Source of the DNA: Deroplatys truncata
Taxonomy: Eukaryota; Arthropoda; Insecta; Mantodea; Mantidae
Assembly: GCA_030765065.1 (NCBI GenBank)
Contig: CM060990.1
Coordinates: 667,070,618 to 667,134,617 of the forward strand
Direction: 5' to 3'
Length of the DNA: 64,000 nt
Every line of letters starts with the position of its first letter. Positions within the stretch are counted from its first letter, which is position 1. Positions 1 through 10,084 of this stretch are shown here, in pieces. The position numbers were made by a program, and so were the translations under genes. The notes beneath the pieces were generated by a model. That model worked only from the letters and a program-made list of their open reading frames with translations. It had not been told where the DNA came from and searched no databases.

Positions 1-106
1 ATTTCTCCATTCCAGATTTCATTTTTGTCTCCATCTTCTGCATTCCAGCCAGCAATATTTTTAAGTATTTTCTCCACTGTGGCACTTAAATCCTACTTCT
101 GACACC

Positions 107-215
107 AGTGTGACTTTGTTCAGTTTTCACACTCACTTCACTAATGTGATTTAGTTCAGTTCTTACTGTCACCTCATTAGTGTGATCTAGTTCAATTTTC
201 ACTTTTCTTTGTGAT
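107..215. repeat. 36-bp minisatellite, three units
   Basis: Three diverged units start near 107, 143 and 179 with the core (A/G)TGTGAttTaGTTCA. Because 36 is a multiple of three, the minus strand keeps an open frame (86-268) that reads as a 12-residue repeat with cores VKIELDHTNE, VTVRTELNHISE and VSVKTEQSHTG. Nothing else supports a gene here. The rest of 1-999 is AT-rich intron of the collagen gene with no recognised feature. Confidence 0.6.
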
Positions 216-999
216 ATAGTGACATAATGAAATATATGCAGAGCAGCCTCTTCTTCCTTCTGCTTCACTCACTGGGGCATCAAACACAAGACCTGTCTAA
301 TAGCAATGCTCACTGTATGTCACAACCTCACTAGTAGAACGCACTAAGTTACCAGCACCTTATGTATCATCTAAAACACACTCACTAGCCCATTCATTTA
401 CTAATTGATGAGCACCCTTGCCTTATATATGGCCACTGGAAGTATTTGAGAGAGATCTGGAATGTTTAAGGGGGGGGGAGAAAGAAGCTTTCAGAACAAT
501 CCCATTATATCTCAATATTGTTTCTGATATTTGCACTGGGTGAGAGCACTACTCTTCCCATTATCTATCTCCTTATCTCTTCCACTGGCCAGTTGGTCGG
601 TCTGTGTCTTTTATATGATAATTGAGGCCCATAGCTGCATCACCATATTTTTATTACACTTTGTAAAGGCAACATCAGTTTTACTAAGAGACTGATTTCC
701 ATTGCTTATTATTTCTGGTTAGTCTGTAGTGGGAGCCTAAATATCTCTATTGAATGTGTCGGTTTAATAGCATGGCTCTATTTTAACTTCAATGTATCAT
801 TATTCAATAGACCATTTTTAGGACTGTAGGGATTTTGCTCAATGCCTTCTGCTGATGATCTGTCAGCACATTTCATACATAATACTTGCTAATGCATTTA
901 AACACAATAATTATAAGTATAAAAGCCTTTAGTATTACATATTTTTCCCTTTGCTTTGAAAATAGAAATGACTAACCAAATTTTGGTAATTATTTTTAG

Positions 1000-1105
1000 G
1001 GGGACAAAGGTGATAAAGGAGAACGAGGCCTAACAACTACACTAAATGGTGACCAATTTCCAACAGGAATAATAGAAGGACCACCTGGCCCTCCAGGGCC
1101 ACCAG
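1000..1105 (+). CDS. Collagen exon A (Gly-X-Y, with an interruption)
   Basis: Internal coding exon of a collagen. It starts in phase 0 after a tatttttag acceptor and ends after one base of a Gly codon at a GTAAGT donor (106 bp). Translation gives GDKGDKGERG, then a non-helical stretch LTTTLNGDQFPTGIIE, then GPPGPPGPPG. Collagens form extracellular triple helices; Gly at every third residue is required, and the 16-residue break would make a flexible hinge. The one-base overhang is completed by exon B, which begins with GA. The short interruption and the basic cluster downstream resemble the transmembrane (MACIT) collagens XIII/XXIII/XXV; a multiplexin (XV/XVIII) is the alternative. Family assignment is inference; collagen identity is directly visible. 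Confidence 0.92.
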
Positions 1106-1638
1106 GTAAGTGCTATATAGTTTTCTTTTCAGAACTGCAATACATAATAAAATCTGCTATTTTGTAGTACTTTTTCTAATATTTTAAGTGCTAGGGACAT
1201 TCAGATACCTTAGTTTAATTCCAGTTGAGAAAAATTCATATATTATAACAATTCTTCATGATATTTATAGCATGACACTATATGCTTAATGAGGTGCAAA
1301 ATAAGTAGTAAATGCTTTTAATGTAATAAAGATTTTATTACCTATGAATAGTTTGCTTTAAGGGCCTAGTAACTATGGAAGTGAATTGGAGTGTTTCTTT
1401 AAATAGAATTATCCTAACTGAATACCCAGCATTTTAGAACATATTTCTTTTTTTCAAAGCTGACATTTCTTTGGGCTAGTTTTCTGTTGTTTTTGTTTTT
1501 CCCCTAAATTTTTCAGTGCAAAATAATCTTAAAACAGCTTATAACACAGCAGAGCTAAAGAAAAGCTGATATATGAGAGGAATTTATGATTAGGAAAATA
1601 GGGATCAATTGACAGAGTGATATGATGTGTTTTGAAAG

Positions 1639-1736
1639 GACCAGAAGGCCAGAGAGGTGAGAAGGGAGAGATGGGTCCAACTGGACCACCAGGAATGCCT
1701 GGAGAAAAGGGGGCAAGAGGCAAACGGGGCAAGAGG
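1639..1736 (+). CDS. Collagen exon B, ending in a basic cluster
   Basis: Second collagen exon of the same gene (98 bp), entered in phase 1 and left in phase 0 at a GTAAGC donor. With the G carried from exon A it reads GPEGQRGEKGEMGPTGPPG and then MPGEKGARGKRGKR, an uninterrupted Gly-X-Y run. It ends in RGKRGKR, which contains two overlapping R-X-K/R-R motifs, the furin-type pattern, and could equally be a heparin-binding basic cluster. The acceptor (gtgttttgaaag) has a poor polypyrimidine tract, so skipping is possible, but skipping would break the frame because exon A ends in phase 1. The intron from exon A is 533 bp, the next about 50.6 kb. Confidence 0.92.
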
Positions 1737-2353
1737 GTAAGCACAAGCAGGAGAATTGGGCAACGCACTATACTCCCTCTTGGTCCCCATTCACTTGGAA
1801 TTCATTATGACTTGAAGCATGGAAAACAGAAATTTTGTTTTTATTATATTCCTAAATAAAACAGTTTAGCTATCTGAATACAACTATATATCAAAGTTGG
1901 ATATTCTCAAATGGTTTTGATAATCAAAACTGCTCACATACTTTTAGTAGTCCTGTGGAATGTAGAAGTGGATGCTATTAATCGTGTAATATTGTTATGT
2001 CTGTAACAGATATGAACCAATTAATCCTTATTCCTTGTTACAAGCTAGAAATGTTAGCATGAATTCAGTGTTAATTGGAGATTAAAAAAATACTGATGTG
2101 TTGTACTTACATGACTTTCTCTGCTCACTCTTCTACAAACAATTCTTACATAAAACTATTCTTCTATCTACATCTTGTTAATCCTGATAAATTTTCAATT
2201 CACATTTACACATATCCTTGTAGGATACTGCAGGTAGAGTGATATATATTTAAAGACAATGTCACATGTGATGGCTTTGAAATTCCATGCTCTTTGCACA
2301 AACATAAGAGAAAAAACAATGAATAACGATTTCCCAATTGAGGAAAGTTTTAG

Positions 2354-2526
2354 GTTTAAATTAATATAACTGAGAGTAGAGGTCGATTAAACACTCAAAA
2401 GGTTTTCTCACCACGTTAACATGCAGGCTGTTGCCTACATCATCAGCTGCCTATGTATATGTGGTGAGTGAAACCTTTCATGTGTTTAATCAACTCCTAC
2501 TCTCAGTTATATTAATCTAAATTGGT
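2354..2526. mobile_element. Hairpin MITE-like element
   Basis: Two arms of about 75 bp in inverted orientation: the left arm begins near TTAATATAACTGAGAGTAG and the right arm is its near-perfect reverse complement ending CTCTCAGTTATATTAA. The short centre is near gttgcctacatcatcagctg. There is no coding capacity. The structure is that of a foldback MITE; no family could be named and no clear target duplication was identified. Confidence 0.6.
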
Positions 2527-3255
2527 TTACTGTATTAAGTTCCTTCTATGTTTAAAAAAAAAAGTTTTTAAGTATTTTAAAGTTCAAACAAAAATCAAGG
2601 AATATCGCAGAAATAATTAACTCCATAAAAAAATGTATTTAACATAAGCTGTGTGCTTTAACGAGATCTACATTTTATTATGTAGTAAGGTTTTGTCTGT
2701 TGATTATGACTTAGCAAAAGTCATTCAGAATGAAAAGGATTTCAGAGGCTATTCGCAGAAAATTCAAGATAAACATTTCATTTGCCATGAAAATGTCTTA
2801 AACATATGTTATTTTAATCAAAATTGGTACAGCCATTTTTAAGAAAATCAAATTTTTAAAAAAATTTCCATTAAAGAGAGTAGTTTGGGGTGGGGGGATT
2901 TTCTTGAAAATCTTTGTGTTGCATCCTTAGAAGATGCTGGATTTAAATACCAAGTTTGGTATTTAAACAAGTTTTCATTTTTGAGTTATGCTGTTCACAG
3001 ATATACAGATAAACAAGACAATAAACACAACACACACATACATACACAGATGGACCCTCTTTTTATAAAAATGCTTTTTCTGGGTTCAGGGGGCCTCAAA
3101 ACATTTATTTATGGTGAAATCTCAGTATCAATTTTTTTTGGTTGAAATATAATACTTCCTCTACTTACTGAAGTATATAGTAGAGAAAGTAAAAGTCAAT
3201 AGAGAAACCCATCTAATTTTAAAATTAAGGAAGTATTTCATAGAAGGTGATGTGA

Positions 3256-3670
3256 TCCATTACTTATCTAAATTACTTTCTGATGAAACATTTTGGGCTC
3301 CCTCTTATGTTACCCATATTTAAATAAAAATGTTAGGTTCTTATATAAAATCAAAATAGAATAACATAAAATTCATGATTTTGAATAATGTAGCTTATTG
3401 TTGTTTATCACATTCCAAAATGCAAATACAGAGGATAATGTTCCATAACTAATCTACGTTACTTTCTGATGATAAATTTTTGGTTCCCTCTTGTGTTAGC
3501 TATATTTAAATAAACAGAACAGAAACTTCATAACATCACAATTAATGATTAGCTTTGATTGAATAATACAGATTATTGTTATTTCATCTTATACCATCAT
3601 ATTTCCCTTGCTAATACAAGGATAATGGAACTCTATAACTCAGTATACTTTACTGATTAAATGATTTTAC
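3256..3670. repeat. About 186-bp tandem repeat, two full units and one partial
   Basis: Unit 1 starts at 3256 (tccattacttatctaaatta), unit 2 at 3442 (tccataactaatctacgtta), and a third, partial unit starts near 3631. Shared landmarks are TACTTTCTGATGA, CCCTCTTRTGTTA, ATATTTAAATAAA and GGATAATG. Unit divergence is visible by eye. It could be a small satellite-like array or an internal duplication within an unidentified element. Between 2530 and 3250 and between 3670 and 4470 I recognise nothing else beyond AT-rich DNA. Confidence 0.6.
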
Positions 3671-4472
3671 AATCAAACCATATTTTTGCACTTAAGTTTA
3701 AGTTCTTGATGTCATGTCACCTTATGTCAGTGTTATAATAGGTACCATTTCTATTTCTAAAACATTATTTATAGAAATTGTCAGTATCTATTTATATCAT
3801 AAATTTTCATAAAATACAAAAATAGGGGTATTCTATGCAGGTTACAGTTCTTAACTGTGGACATATTTGCTTGATATTTTGATAGTTAAAGTTATTTCAA
3901 ATTGTCATTTTACAATTTCTGATCTTTCATGTATTACCATTAAAAGCTAGTAGGCATTATTAAACAAGGTTAATTTTGGATATTTAATTCCTTAAATAAT
4001 CCTTTCTTACAATGCAGAGGTTTGTGCAAAAAAAGAGGTCAAAACGGTGATGGAAAAATGCAGGGTTAGTTTCAAAAGACTGAGGGGGGAGGCTTCCTTG
4101 TCTTCTGAGAGCTGAGTGCCTTGAATGTTGCCAGTTTGGGTCTTGACATGCACTATGCTTTTCTAATAATGTTATTTACCAAGGTGAATATTGCTAAGTT
4201 GTATTTTTCTAGAAGTTAGATCCCAGGTCTTTGTTGAAGAAACAAATATATTCCCTGCATTTAATGGAATGCTCAAGCGAAGTGCACAATAAATGCATAA
4301 GTAAGTCAGCAAAGGGGAGTATAGAGTCATCCAGTTCTAAACACTGGAGCAGAGTTGGCAAGAGATGTGCACACGAGCAAAATATATAAAGGAATTATAA
4401 TCCTGGCCCAAGAATGGGCACTGCAATAAACAATGCATGTAATATCACTCTGTACTTGACATTTCATGAAGA

Positions 4473-5870
4473 ATGGTGGAGCTTCCTCTCTTCCCCTTCC
4501 ACAGCTCATTACCAAGATTGTACACACTCCTGAAAATCCATAAACCAGGCAACAAAGTGAGACCCATAATAAACAATATTCATTCACCAACATATAATAT
4601 GGCAAAATGGCTTACAGAGAAATTCACATCACTACCTAAATACAGCAGCTTAAGCATCAGGAACTCTGAAGAATTAATTACAAAAATAGAACATATAAAA
4701 CTAAAGCTGAAATATAAACTAGTATGAACTCCTACAGCAACTGAAAAAATGGCTTACCCAAAACAATATAACACAAAAAGAAAAAGATGATCTTTTGAAT
4801 CTCACAGAGCTTTGTATCACTCAGAAAAGTTTCACTTTCAACAATAGCGACTATCAGCAGACTTCTGTTTAGCCATTTATAACCTACTATCACCTTTCCT
4901 CGCTGAGTTTTTCATGAGTAACTTAGAAACACACATAACTACCTCCTTTCCACACATTTACAAAGTTTGGCATAGATATGTTGATATATTTGCAATAGTA
5001 CCCAACAAACTCATCCAGGATGCCCTCAAATTATTCAATTTAATAACAAAGCTATACAATTCGCTATGGAAACTGAAAATGAAGCTGCATTACCATTCCT
5101 AGATTTAAAAGTAATTAGAAACCAGAACAAGATCAATTTTGGTATCCATTGGAAGCCTACAAACTACCAAAAAATAATGGTTTCAATTCAGTCCCACACA
5201 AACATGCAGTCCTAAACAGTTTGACCCATTGATTGATTTACTCACCATTAACAGAAACAAAATACAGACACATAGTTAATACAGCTATAAACAATGACTT
5301 TACCAAACAAATCAACAAAAAAGTAGTGCATTTCAAGAAACAGAAACACTTTAAGGACACCACAAAGCTCATCCAAGAAAAAAGCAAAATAATTTTCTAA
5401 AAGTTCAATTTCCACCCAAGAACTCGCTACAAATTCCACAACATCTTCAAGAAGCACAACATCTGTCTAGCTCCAGAAAACAGATTCAATCTAAAGAAAT
5501 TACTCTATAACAAATCAGAGGACCCAATACCTCAGAACAAAAAAGCAGAAATCTATCAAATTAATTGTGCGTAATGTGACCAAATCTACATAGGTAAAAC
5601 AAAAAGAAATTTAGAGACCGGATTAAAAGAGCATAGAGACACGTCAAATACAAACAGATGGATAAATGTGCAGTTGCACATCACTTTTGGATGACAATTC
5701 ACACCAAATATAACACTCCTAAAACCAGCAAAATATGCAGCAGAGTTAGATACTTGGGAAAAGTTATTAATCACAGAACATAAACACTGTGTAATTTAAT
5801 TTTGAGTTGCCACCACCAAATCCATTATGGAAATTCATCACTCCATCAGCAGAGGTCACCACACACAAAC
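4473..5870 (+). pseudogene. Penelope-like element remnant (RT plus GIY-YIG)
   Basis: Decayed Penelope-like retroelement. The N-terminal part (4473-4727) has the typical LPRLYTLLKIHKPG, VRPIINNIHSPTYNMAKWL reverse-transcriptase signature. The middle (about 4890-5100) reads FLAEFFMSNLE, then VWHRYVDIFAIV, in which the RYVDD catalytic box has lost one Asp. Near 5556-5700 a GIY-YIG endonuclease remnant reads EIYQINCA, a stop, then CDQIYIGKTKRNL and LKEH. Stops and frameshifts separate these parts, so it is inactive. The 5' limit is uncertain; the 3' end abuts the LINE that begins about 5915. Penelope elements are eukaryotic retroelements that couple an RT to a GIY-YIG nuclease. Confidence 0.82.
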
Positions 5871-5914
5871 ACAAACCAGACAACACCGTGAGGAACCAGT
5901 CGGCCACTTCCGAT

Positions 5915-6586
5915 GATTCAGCTTCAGATTTATTCACCATTAGAAATCATACAGACTTATTGGTTTAGTCAAAGCAAATATAAACCTATGTACAATAGCA
6001 TAAGTCTACTCAAAGTATGGATACAATAAAATACATGGGGCAAATACATTAACAATTTCAGTTTTATAATGTTAAATTCAAAGCCAGTCTTGCAGGTAGT
6101 CTTCAGGTAGTCACTTGCTCCAATGTATTTCCCGTAGATAGAATAAAACTAGGGATCATGTAACTAAACAAGTTCACAATTAAACTTAACTTTTCCCTCT
6201 GCAATATTCCACATATTCATCTGGGGAGTAAAATTGATTTTTAACAAAGAACCTATGCATTTCTGCCTTATATTTATGTACACAGGTTATATTTTTCAAG
6301 TATCCTGGTACATAGTTAAATACCTAAAGACCATTATATTTAAAGGATGTTGCAAATAGTTTGGTTTTGTGAATAAGAGGGTATAATTTGTGCTTATTCC
6401 GAGTATGATGAGAATGTATGTCACCATTAGTAATAATATCAGAGACATTTGCCTTGATGTAAATCAGCAAGTAAGGTAAAGTCAAAATATTCAAGTAGCC
6501 AAAATGTTCTCTGCAGCTAGCCATCTGACGGATACCAACCAAGATTCTTAGTACTCTTTATTGTAGTTTAAATATTTTGATGCTGT
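5915..6586 (-). mobile_element. CR1/L2-like LINE: 3' end and C-terminal region
   Basis: 3' part of the minus-strand LINE whose RT lies at 6587-7735. The protein end reads RQMASCREHFGYLNILTLPYLLIYI, split by short defects, then NTRNKHK-like residues and LIHKTKLFATSFKYNGL, followed by about 300 bp of non-coding sequence. The minus strand ends with AATAAATCTGAAGCTGAATC. The CREHF...LNILTLP and HTRNK motifs are characteristic of the C-terminus of CR1/L2/Jockey-type LINEs. Confidence 0.7.
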
Positions 6587-7735
6587 TTATAGCATTTCCC
6601 CATAATGGTAGCCCATACAATAGTAAAGAGGGAAAATAAGCATAAAAGCAATTAATAAGAAAAGTGGCTGACACTCGAGATTTAAGGCAATAAGTACAAA
6701 GGAAGCTCTACTCGGCTTCCCTGATAACTTTTCAATATTAATGTCCCAACTTAAGTTTTTATCAATCCATAAACCCAAAAATTTTGTTTCGCACTCTAAA
6801 CTGACCAATTTGTTACCAATTTTGATGCTGGGATTCTCTGTTTTTCTACAAGCCTTATGCTGAAAATTTAAAGCTATAGTTTTCTTTTCATTTATTTGCA
6901 GTTTATTGACTTCAAACCAATTCATTATTCTACTCACAACTGCATATATACTTGACTGAAGGCTCCTATTGTCCTTTCCTGTGATGAGAATGCTTGTACC
7001 ATCAGCAAATAGAGTTAATTTGGCTTGATTAATATTTTCAAGACATGATGGTAAGTCATTTCTGTACAACAGGAATAGCAGAGGACCCAGAACAGAACCC
7101 TGCAGAACCCCTGACGTTACAACTCTTTTTTCAGAATTTTCCTTTCCAAGTTTATTATATCTAGTTTTAATGAAGTCAATTTCGACTCTTTGCTCTCTTT
7201 TTTCTAAGTAAGATTTAAACCAATTGTAGGCCACTCCCCTTACATTGTATCTATACAACTTGTTAAGTAGAATTTTGTGGTCTACAGTAACGAAGGCTTT
7301 CGATAGATCCAGAAATAATACAACCCCAGCTTCACTTTTGTCATGTATGTCATAGACACTATCAAAAAAGTTAATGACAGTCAAACTAGTCGATTTGTTG
7401 CTTAAGAATTTATATTGACAGCTATTGATTATATTATGATTGTTAAGGAAATTCATTAACCTCTTGTACATAACTTTTTCAAAAATTTTTGAAAAGGCCG
7501 AGACTAACACTATTGGCCTGTAGTTGTTAGGGTCTGAGGCTTCGCCTTTCTTAAATACTGGTTTTCTTTTAGTTGTCTTTAGCTCAAGAGGAAATGTGCT
7601 TCTTTGGAGAGATTGGTTTATAATGTGACACACAGGTTTTAAGATGTTCACACTACATTTTTTAATTAAGTAGCTCGAACTTCCATCTGTAGCTTCAGAT
7701 TTTTTGTTTTTAAGCTCCCTAATTATGTCAGCCAA
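6587..7735 (-). pseudogene. CR1/L2-like LINE reverse transcriptase, catalytically damaged
   Basis: A 382-codon open frame covers most of a LINE RT domain: NNYRPIVLVSAFSKIFEKVM, then VLFLDLSKAFVTVDHKILL (motif A, with Val in place of the usual Asp of AFDTVDH), SGVLQGSVLGPLLFLLYRND (motif B) and LTLFADGTSILI (motif C, in which the FADD box is FADG). FADD provides metal-binding aspartates, so this copy should be inactive despite the long frame. The domain continues into the thumb (FLGLWIDKNLSWD). The flanking endonuclease and C-terminal parts are in other frames. It belongs to the LINE extending from about 5915 to 9790. Confidence 0.88.
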
Positions 7736-7739
7736 TTCA

Positions 7740-8280
7740 TTTTCGCATACAGGAGTTAGGAATAATGATTTGTAATATTGTCTTTACATTTTAATTTATA
7801 TTTTCTTTCACTAAAGAATTAGAATTAGTTTCCTTTCTTATAATGTACCACATGGTTTTTTGTTTGTTCGCTGATTTACTTATCTTTCTGGTATTATCTA
7901 ATATTTTAGCAGCTTGAATTATCTTTTTATAGATTGATTTATATATCTTGTAGTAATTTTTAAGCTCCTCTGAGGCACTTCCATTTTTAATTAGATTACT
8001 GTAGAGCTTTAATTTTTTTACCAGATGTTCTTATGCCTTTAGTTACCCATGTAGATTGTTGGTTTTTTATTTTTAGATTAATCAGAGGGAAGGCTGTCTT
8101 GTAGCAGTGTTTAAAGGTGCTTAAGAACCTAGAATAAATAGTATCTACTGAATTTTCCGCATAAACGTCTTCCCAAGTTTCCTGTTGTAGCAAATAATTA
8201 AAATAGTCTATATTTTTCGCTTTCTGTAACCTAACCATTTTAAACAATGTGTTCGGTTCCTCCCCAATCTTCCTATGAGG
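7740..8280 (-). pseudogene. CR1/L2-like LINE: linker between endonuclease and RT
   Basis: Minus-strand coding remnant joining the endonuclease to the RT. An 83-codon frame (7996-8247) reads LLQQETWEDVYAENSVD, FLSTFKHCYKTAFPLI and STWVTKGI, the usual W-(V/I)-T-x-G-(I/L) linker of these LINEs. The remainder is interrupted by frameshifts. Confidence 0.65.
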
Positions 8281-9091
8281 TCAGTTTATGAGTATATATT
8301 GTGCAAAGTGATCAGATAGACAAGTATCCAAAAGATCAACATTTCTAATACAATTGATTAAGTCAATACTTACAGTTATTTGATCTATTGTTGATTTGGC
8401 CAATTCATTGACCGTAGGTGGCATATTTATTGTTGGCTGAAGGCTATAAATACTTAGTAGAGTAATAAACTTTGATCTTTCATGGCTGTGGGCTAAGAAA
8501 TTTATATTTAATTCTCCTAGAAGAATTATAGTTTTCTTTAACTTTAGTAAGCGATTAAGGATATCTAACTTTTCAATAAAGAGATTTATGTTGCTTGATG
8601 GGTTTCTATAAATGCATATTATAATCAGCTTGTTTGCAATTTCTATAATGCTGGCTTCAAAGTGTTCTTCAGCGTTTAATGCCTGAAACATTGGTACAGG
8701 TTTAGCATTTAGATAGTTTTTACTAATATTAAAGACCCCCATTTCTTTTGGCTGATCTACTGAAATCTTGTATTAGTCTAAAGCCTGGTACTCTCAGTTC
8801 AGTTAATTCATAGGGGGTTAGCCAATGCTCAGTTATGCACATTATGTCTACATAATTTAACTCCCCTTCTATTAGTACTTCCAGTTCAAGAATCTTATTT
8901 CGGATACAACAAATGTTCTGATGAAGAATGCACAGAGGGTTTTGAGATTTACTGAGGGTTTTCAGTATCATTACCAAGATTGAAACCCAAGGTGTCAGTA
9001 CTTGAAAATGTATTCCCTGTTCTCTTACAGTCTTCATTTGTATGTTCAGCCATTTTAAGGTTATGACATGCTGAATTGGGTAGTGTAGCAA
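8281..9091 (-). pseudogene. CR1/L2-like LINE: apurinic-type endonuclease
   Basis: Endonuclease/exonuclease/phosphatase domain in two frames. The first (about 8729-9091) has LCILHQNICCIRNKILELE and IMCITEHWLTP. The second (8281-8742) has IICIYRNPSSNINLF, then ILLGELNINFLAHS (normally GDFN/GDLN), ending with STIDQI and LLDTCLSDHFAQYI, which carries the SDH catalytic motif. The enzyme nicks target DNA to prime reverse transcription. A frameshift between the halves and the Glu in GELN indicate decay. Confidence 0.82.
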
Positions 9092-9163
9092 TTTAGTACT
9101 AAGTTAGAACAATTAGATCTATCGCTATCACATTTGCCTAGTTCTTTTTATCTATATGGGAAA

Positions 9164-9447
9164 TGAAATTGAATTTTATTTATATATACTCTTTAACTGC
9201 TATGGTTCTTAGCATCCCATTCTATATTGGGCGCGAAAGACTGGTAATTTTGCTCAGAGGCATCTTTATCAGGCTTGAGGTTCTTTTACGTGGCATAAAT
9301 CTACGACACGGGACCACTGGCTTTACTTCCCTTCCAAAGGAAGCCATGCTAAGGAATTTTTACGCCCAAAAAAAATCCATCGCCCTCTGCTGGGTTTGAA
9401 CCTGCGACCTCGGGAACTAGAGGCTAGCATGGTAACCACTACACCAC
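9164..9447 (-). mobile_element. tRNA-derived SINE inserted in the LINE
   Basis: On the minus strand the head reads TGGTGTAGTGGTTACC (A-box like) and then CGCAGGTTCAAACCC (B-box GGTTCAAACC), as in a tRNA with an internal pol III promoter. A body of about 200 bp follows, including ACGACACGGGACC on the + strand, and an AT-rich tail. Flanks form a target duplication: tctatatggg at 9151-9160 and tctatgtggg at 9448-9457. It separates the LINE endonuclease from the LINE ORF1 remnant. A shorter relative lies at 30416-30564. Confidence 0.8.
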
Positions 9448-9462
9448 TCTATGTGGGATATT

Positions 9463-9790
9463 ACTCTATTCAACAGATTAGCAAACTTAGCTATGCCTTT
9501 TCTATTCAAGTGAAGGCCATCCCTACCTAAATCCCTATCACCTAACCATGCATTACTATCCACGAAAGTACAATTATATTGTTTACAAACCCAGTCAAAA
9601 GTAGAGTTGATCCCATCGATGTACCGAAGCAATAGCTCTTGAAACCGGTCAAGATGAAAAACATTTACTGATAGATCACGAGAAGAAGGCAAGTGAGAGG
9701 AATGTGTAACATCAACACTTTCCTGCATCCGTATCATATTTACGCTCACTGTGTGGCTATGATAAGTATGTTAGGAGGTTATAAACTATT
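9463..9790 (-). pseudogene. SGNH-hydrolase-type ORF1 remnant of the LINE
   Basis: Minus-strand frame with VFHLDRFQELLLRYIDGINS, NCTFVDSNAWLGDRDLGRDG, and GLHLNRKGIAKFANLL. The D-G-L-H-L-N-x-x-G block is the C-terminal Asp/His motif of the esterase-like (SGNH) domain found in ORF1 of several CR1/L2-type LINEs. Its position upstream of the endonuclease, same strand, with only the SINE between, suggests it is ORF1 of the same element. The N-terminal part is not recognisable. Confidence 0.6.
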
Positions 9791-9954
9791 ACACAGTGTT
9801 GTCAAGTACTCACCCATGGCAAGAACCAATGCGTTAACACCTATTACGGCAGTTGCTGTTCCACTAGTATCAGATCTGGCAGCATGGGTGGTTCATTTGC
9901 ACACATAAACACATTTTGTAGTAAATGTAGTAAAAAATCGACAGTACGTGAGCA

Positions 9955-10020
9955 GATAAACAGTTACAGAACCCCGCTCGCCCCTCAGGCCCTGCTCGCC
10001 TTCTTCTCGTTGTCCAATAG
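9955..10020 (-). other. Short collagen-like Gly-X-Y stretch, opposite strand
   Basis: Within a 61-codon minus-strand frame (9893-10078) this GC-rich patch encodes GQREEGEQGLRGERGSV, four Gly-X-Y triplets preceded by one irregular spacing. It is more GC-rich than its surroundings. No good splice acceptor was found directly before it. It could be a relic of a collagen exon, part of the LINE's upstream region, or chance. Confidence 0.3.
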
Positions 10021-10084
10021 TAAGTGATGTTAAGTGTTTCAACTTTGACTCAAATTTTTTAAATGATTTCAAATTCACATCACT

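Noticed and set aside
1529-1790. Three minus-strand open frames opposite collagen exon B
   Set aside because: They are antisense shadows of the Gly-X-Y codons (proline-rich by reverse complement of GGN/CCN), not genes.
9405-9450. tRNA gene
   Set aside because: The A- and B-box-like sequences belong to a SINE head with a body, an AT tail and a flanking target duplication; the acceptor stem is not intact.
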